From assembly GCA_004369085.1 (NCBI GenBank), contig ML210570.1, positions 4,768 to 14,983 of the forward strand: 10,216 nt of DNA, read 5' to 3'. Made by a program: the position numbers and the translations under genes. The DNA is from Coprinopsis marcescibilis (taxonomy: Eukaryota; Basidiomycota; Agaricomycetes; Agaricales; Psathyrellaceae). Below are positions 7,895 to 10,216 of the stretch, in pieces; position 1 is the first letter of the stretch; the number at the start of each line of letters is the position of its first letter. The notes beneath the pieces were generated by a model. That model was not told where the DNA came from, did no database searches, and saw only the letters and a program-made list of their open reading frames with translations.

Positions 7895-8389
7895 GGTTGC
7901 GATTTCTCTCATCAAACAAGGGGGTGCTTATCCTTGCACGCGGTGCCTAATTTCCAAATCCAACCTTCACAACATGGGACTTCCTGAAGACGAGGAATTT
8001 AGGAAAGCTCACCCTCGTCTCAACGATCGAACCAATCAGATCATGCTATCTAAGGCACTCAAGGATGTGAAGGCTGGTTTTTCTGTCACGGGGGATAAAG
8101 TTGGGCACATGGCAAGGATAGGTCTATGCTTCCCATTCAGGTGTGATTTTGGACTCAGCGTCCTTCCTTCCTTCCTTCCTGCCCCGTTGATTGATTGCCC
8201 GTTCCTGTACTCCCAGAGTGCCTTCCATTCCCACCTGAAAGAGCTGGACTTTGATATATTTCCTGCTCTTGTTGTGGATCTCCTCCACGAGTTCAAAATA
8301 GGGGTGTGGAAGAGCACGTTCAAACACCTCATACAGTTGCTTCTTGCTACAAAGGGGGGTCAAGCTGTGGTTGCTAAATTCGATCAGCG
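7895..8389 (+). pseudogene. Transposase exons with CxxC zinc-knuckle motif and DLLHEF motif
   Basis: After a 64-nt intron (7831-7894) the frame continues VAISLIKQGGAYPCTRCLIS; the Cys-X2-Cys is the family's conserved CPRC-like knuckle, here with Thr in place of Pro. LHNMGLPEDEEFRK and VTGDKVGHM follow, then an in-frame 78-nt intron (8141-8218). Beyond it lie SAFHSHLKELDFDIF and VVDLLHEFKIGVWKSTFKHL. The Asp/His/Glu of DLLHEF is the most conserved late motif of this transposase type and may supply catalytic residues (inference). The block ends at a GTGAGT donor at 8390, phase 2. No disabling mutation occurs inside this block. Confidence 0.82.
8141..8218 (+). other. In-frame intron with a TTCC microsatellite
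   Basis: GTGTGA donor, ACTCCCAGAG acceptor, 78 nt, a multiple of three with no stop, so the frame is open with or without splicing. The (TTCC)n tract at about 8161-8180 probably doubles as the polypyrimidine stretch. Splicing at the second AG (8217-8218) rather than the first (8215-8216) is needed to keep the frame and to place SAFHSHL against the family's conserved AF..RL segment. Confidence 0.6.
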
Positions 8390-8442
8390 GTGAGTTTCTC
8401 AAATTATCATTCTGTCTGTGATGGGATTCCGATGACTCGCAG

Positions 8443-8548
8443 GTTTCGAGGGGTCCTGTCGTTTGGTTGGGGTACCATCAGAAGGTTCTCCAACAATGCT
8501 TCGGAAATGAAGCGGAAAGCTGCGCGAGACTACGAGGATTTGCTTCAA
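8443..8548 (+). pseudogene. Transposase exon with RRFSNNASEMKR motif
   Basis: It is flanked by a 53-nt intron (8390-8442) and a 56-nt intron (8549-8604, GTAGGT donor, GAAAG acceptor). It encodes FRGVLSFGWGTIRRFSNNAS, EMKRKAARDYEDLLQ. IRRF followed by S.N.SEMK.+AARD+ED is a strongly conserved block downstream of the DLLHEF motif in this family. The phases (2 in, 0 out) are exact. Confidence 0.8.
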
Positions 8549-8604
8549 GTAGGTTCCCTATCACTCCAGATACAAATGTTTGATCGCCGATTCTTGGATG
8601 AAAG

Positions 8605-9068
8605 TGTATAATTGCTGTGATAGAAGGCTTGTTGGATGACCCCCACAATGAAGTCGTGCTGAAGCTTCTCTACCTGCTCTGCCAATGGCATGCCTTGGCC
8701 AAACTTCGCATCCACCACAAACCATCACTTCAGATGCTCGAAGAAACAACAGTTGAGCTTGCTTCCCAATTTCGCAAGTTCAAAACGGATACTTGCGACA
8801 AAGTGGACACGTTCGAATTACCGAGAGAAGCTAGAGCTAGAGCTCAGAGGGCTGGGGCTGGGGCTGGGGCTGGGGCTGGGGCAAACAAACAGCCAAGCGA
8901 CATTGTGGCCACTACAGCTTCCTCAGGCTTCAACAAAAATCTGGTAGTGCCAGAAAATTGCCTCGACCCAAAAAGTTCAATTTCTGCACCTACAAGTATC
9001 ATGTATTGGCAGACTATCCATCAATGATCCGTCGCTATGGTACAACGGACTCCTACACTTCAGAAGTT
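8605..9068 (+). pseudogene. Transposase exon with Ala-Gly repeat and a frameshift
   Basis: It starts CIIAVIEGLLDDPHNEVVLK and continues LLYLLCQWHALAKLRIH, both expected here in the family, then a helical Arg/Ala segment and five Ala-Gly-type repeats made by a GCTGGG hexanucleotide. After about 8940 the coding potential changes frame by one base: KLPRPKKFNFCTYKYHVLAD, YPSMIRRYGTTDSYTSE up to 9068. The family block KFN..TYK+H.L.DY...IRR+GTTDSY is unmistakable, so both frames are genuine. An A5 run (8935-8939) is a likely slip site. I found no intron of credible length and phase to explain the change, so a one-base loss is the best reading. Confidence 0.75.
8829..8882 (+). repeat. Hexanucleotide repeats (GCTAGA then GCTGGG) in the exon, G-quadruplex-like
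   Basis: GCTAGAGCTAGAGCT precedes five tandem GCTGGG units at 8851-8880. The result is five runs of four G separated by CT (8854-8881), which meets the standard G-quadruplex pattern with very short loops. In the coding frame it gives an Ala-Gly repeat; six-nt units can vary in number without changing frame. Confidence 0.9.
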
Positions 9069-9122
9069 GTGAGTTGGCAGGCCTCGTTTAGACAGCGATT
9101 GCATAGACTTACCCATCTACAG
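9069..9122 (+). other. In-frame intron in the transposase
   Basis: GTGAGT donor, CATCTACAG acceptor, 54 nt, phase 0, with no stop, so it could be retained. Splicing joins TSEV to GEHNHHNPK, which matches the family's usual junction of TTDSYSTE-like and GE.EHR-like segments. Confidence 0.65.
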
Positions 9123-9428
9123 GGAGAGCACAATCATCATAATCCCAAAATCTGGTATCGGCGAACAGATAAGCGGAGATTCCGACCACAGATCGCTGGA
9201 GTGGAACGAAGACGTGCGCGCTTAAGGCGCATTAAATCACAGCTCAACGCCGAAGAAACGCTGGACATCCCTTTCAGCAATGTAAACGGCACGCCAGGCC
9301 TGAATTGCCCTTCGAAGGTTCGCCACTCCATCGGATCCAGCAACAAATACGACGACTTGAACAAGGAGTACACCAACAAACCCAATGAGGTTGAGGACCC
9401 TGCATTGGTTGTGAGTTCGAGGATATGA
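9123..9428 (+). pseudogene. Last recognisable transposase exon; 3' end missing
   Basis: It reads GEHNHHNPKIWYRRTDKRRF and VERRRARLRRIK, a basic segment conserved after the TTDSY motif, then a polar, poorly conserved stretch to PALV at 9410. A consensus GTGAGT donor starts at 9411, but the following sequence is minisatellite with no acceptor leading into the expected downstream domain. Reading through gives SSRI and TGA at 9426-9428. The element therefore seems to have lost its 3' exons, either by deletion or by repeat insertion and expansion. Confidence 0.7.
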
Positions 9429-9458
9429 AAATTGCTACACTTAGCACTGGCCCACAAG

Positions 9459-9810
9459 TCCGTGCGGCTGCCGTGCTGGAGCCGTGTTGGGGCCGTGCCA
9501 GGGCTGTGCAAGTCCGTGCGGTCGCTGTGCTAGAGCCGTGCAACTCCGTGCGGCTGCCGTGCTAGAGCTGTGCAAGCTCCGTGCGGTCGCTGTGCTAGAG
9601 CCATGCAACTCCGTGCGGCTGCCGTGCTAGAGCTGTGCAAGCTCCGTGCGGTCGCCGTGCTAGAGCCATGCAACTCCGTGCGGCTGCTGTGCTAGAGCCG
9701 TGCAAGCTCCGTGCCATGTCCGTGTGGCCGCCATGCAGTCTCCGTGCAGCCGCCGTGCAGTCTCCGTGCAGCCGCCGTGCCATGTCCGTGCGGCTGCCGT
9801 GCAATCTCTG
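9459..9810. repeat. Hierarchical minisatellite (11-nt submonomer, 32/33-nt units, 65-nt dimers)
   Basis: The word TCCGTGC recurs at 9513, 9545, 9578, 9610, 9643, 9675 and 9708, so spacings alternate 32, 33, 32, 33, 32, 33. Odd units contain GCGGTCG and even units GCGGCTG, so the true repeat is a 65-nt dimer, three copies (9513-9577, 9578-9642, 9643-9707). Each unit is three 11-nt submonomers beginning near CCGTGC. Irregular leading copies lie at 9459-9512 and 22-nt (two-submonomer) copies at 9741-9784. Degenerate echoes such as CATGCTAGAGCC near 9964 extend to about 9980. It is GC-rich, with long spurious frames on both strands that I do not regard as genes. Confidence 0.93.
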
Positions 9811-9893
9811 TGCGGCCGTATGGTCATTGTATGGCCCTTCCACAGCAGCTGTATGATAGCCATACAAGTTCTGTGTGGCCATCACACCGCTTT

Positions 9894-9924
9894 CATATGA
9901 CAGCCATTGTATGGCTGTCACATG
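9894..9924. repeat. Near-perfect hairpin at the end of the minisatellite
   Basis: TGACAGCCAT (9898-9907) and ATGGCTGTCA (9911-9920) pair perfectly around a TGT loop. Adding the flanks gives 13 pairs out of 14 from 9894 to 9924. A related GATAGCCATAC copy lies at about 9855-9865. It is too short for a terminator-like role in a fungus; it may be a by-product of repeat decay. Confidence 0.8.
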
Positions 9925-9981
9925 TCATCTATGCTAGATCCATAGAAGTATAATGCTATAGTCCATGCTAGAGCCTTTCCA

Positions 9982-10046
9982 AAATTGAAAAAACTGAAAT
10001 AGTAGATAAAAAAAACTATAGTTACAGTACATACATTCTATTGTAT
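9982..10046. other. AT-rich spacer, 3' flank of the minus-strand terminal gene
   Basis: The stretch is A/T-rich, with AAAAAACTATAG near 10010. On the minus strand it lies just downstream of the stop codon at 10047-10049, so it likely holds the polyadenylation region of that gene. Confidence 0.4.
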
Positions 10047-10216
10047 TTATTCTTCTTCTTCCTGTTCATTCTCATCATCTTCCTCCATGTTTCTTTCCTG
10101 TTTGGATTGCACAATTTGAGTGTGATAGTAGAGCATCACATGAATCATCCAGTTGAAGTTATTGGCAGTCTTCCATTTGAGAATTGCAGCACATCCTCCT
10201 CCTAGCCATGCAGCTG
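10047..10216 (-). CDS. C-terminal end of an unrecognised protein with an acidic tail (partial)
   Basis: Read on the minus strand from the window edge, one frame (first full codon 10214-10212) is open for 55 codons and ends TAA at 10049-10047. It starts AAWLGGGCAAILKWKTANNF, continues NWMIHVMLYYHTQI, and ends in an acidic run, MEEDDENEQEEEE. The mixed aromatic core plus strongly acidic end looks like a real C-terminus, and the other two frames hit stops early. The rest lies beyond the window, so neither the start nor the family can be judged. I do not recognise it; a gene of another mobile element is possible. The stop overlaps a GAATAAATA sequence that could serve as a polyadenylation signal. 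Confidence 0.5.
   Translation of the reverse strand, partial: AAWLGGGCAAILKWKTANNFNWMIHVMLYYHTQIVQSKQERNMEEDDENEQEEEE

Noticed and set aside
8036..8402. Minus-strand frames across the transposase exons
   Set aside because: The plus strand here carries unmistakable family motifs with matching splice phases, so the opposite frames are shadows.
9459..9810. CRISPR-like array
   Set aside because: Units are contiguous tandem copies with no unique spacers, and the host is a fungus.
9595..9953. Long open frames on both strands through the minisatellite
   Set aside because: They are repeats of Gly/Ala/Arg/His-type low complexity open in several frames at once, the expected artefact of a GC-rich tandem array.
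1..10216. tRNA or rRNA genes
   Set aside because: No cloverleaf with a GGTTCGAATCC-like T arm or rRNA-like segment was seen by eye; a tRNA covariance-model scan was not possible here.

Overview
The window looks like a stretch of an Agaricomycete (mushroom-forming basidiomycete) genome rich in decayed transposons. Genes are broken into short exons by GT-AG introns of about 46-78 nt, spacing is loose, and there are no operons. The readable proteins resemble families I know only from Agaricomycetes. Family names come from motif recognition, not a database search.

Layout: 1-867 is the 3' end of a Plavaka-type DNA-transposon protein, cut by the window edge but with an intact C-terminus. 868-2163 has no convincing gene. 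2164-2777 holds exon-like pieces of a coiled-coil protein with a conserved-looking WW/FTKLLL tail. 3051-4076 (minus strand) is an apparently intact three-exon gene for an unrecognised 309-residue protein; it is the best candidate for a live gene here. 4077-5312 has no clear gene.

5313-9410 is a long multi-exon transposase gene of a second, Plavaka-related (CACTA-like) type. Its central and C-terminal exons can be followed codon by codon through eleven exons, but it is broken. A stop codon replaces an expected Trp at 7079-7081, another in-frame stop lies at 6175-6177, there is a one-base frame change near 8935, and the gene ends at a splice donor (9411) with no downstream exon. Just beyond lies a hierarchical minisatellite (about 9459-9810) with an 11-nt submonomer arranged as alternating 32/33-nt units, that is a 65-nt dimer. 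It is followed by a near-perfect hairpin at 9894-9924. The right edge (10047-10216, minus strand) carries the acidic C-terminus of another unrecognised protein.

The two transposase remnants belong to different subtypes, so they are not two ends of one element. I found no terminal inverted repeats or target-site duplications that would bound either. I see no sign of a cooperating gene system; the window reads as a transposon graveyard around one intact orphan gene.
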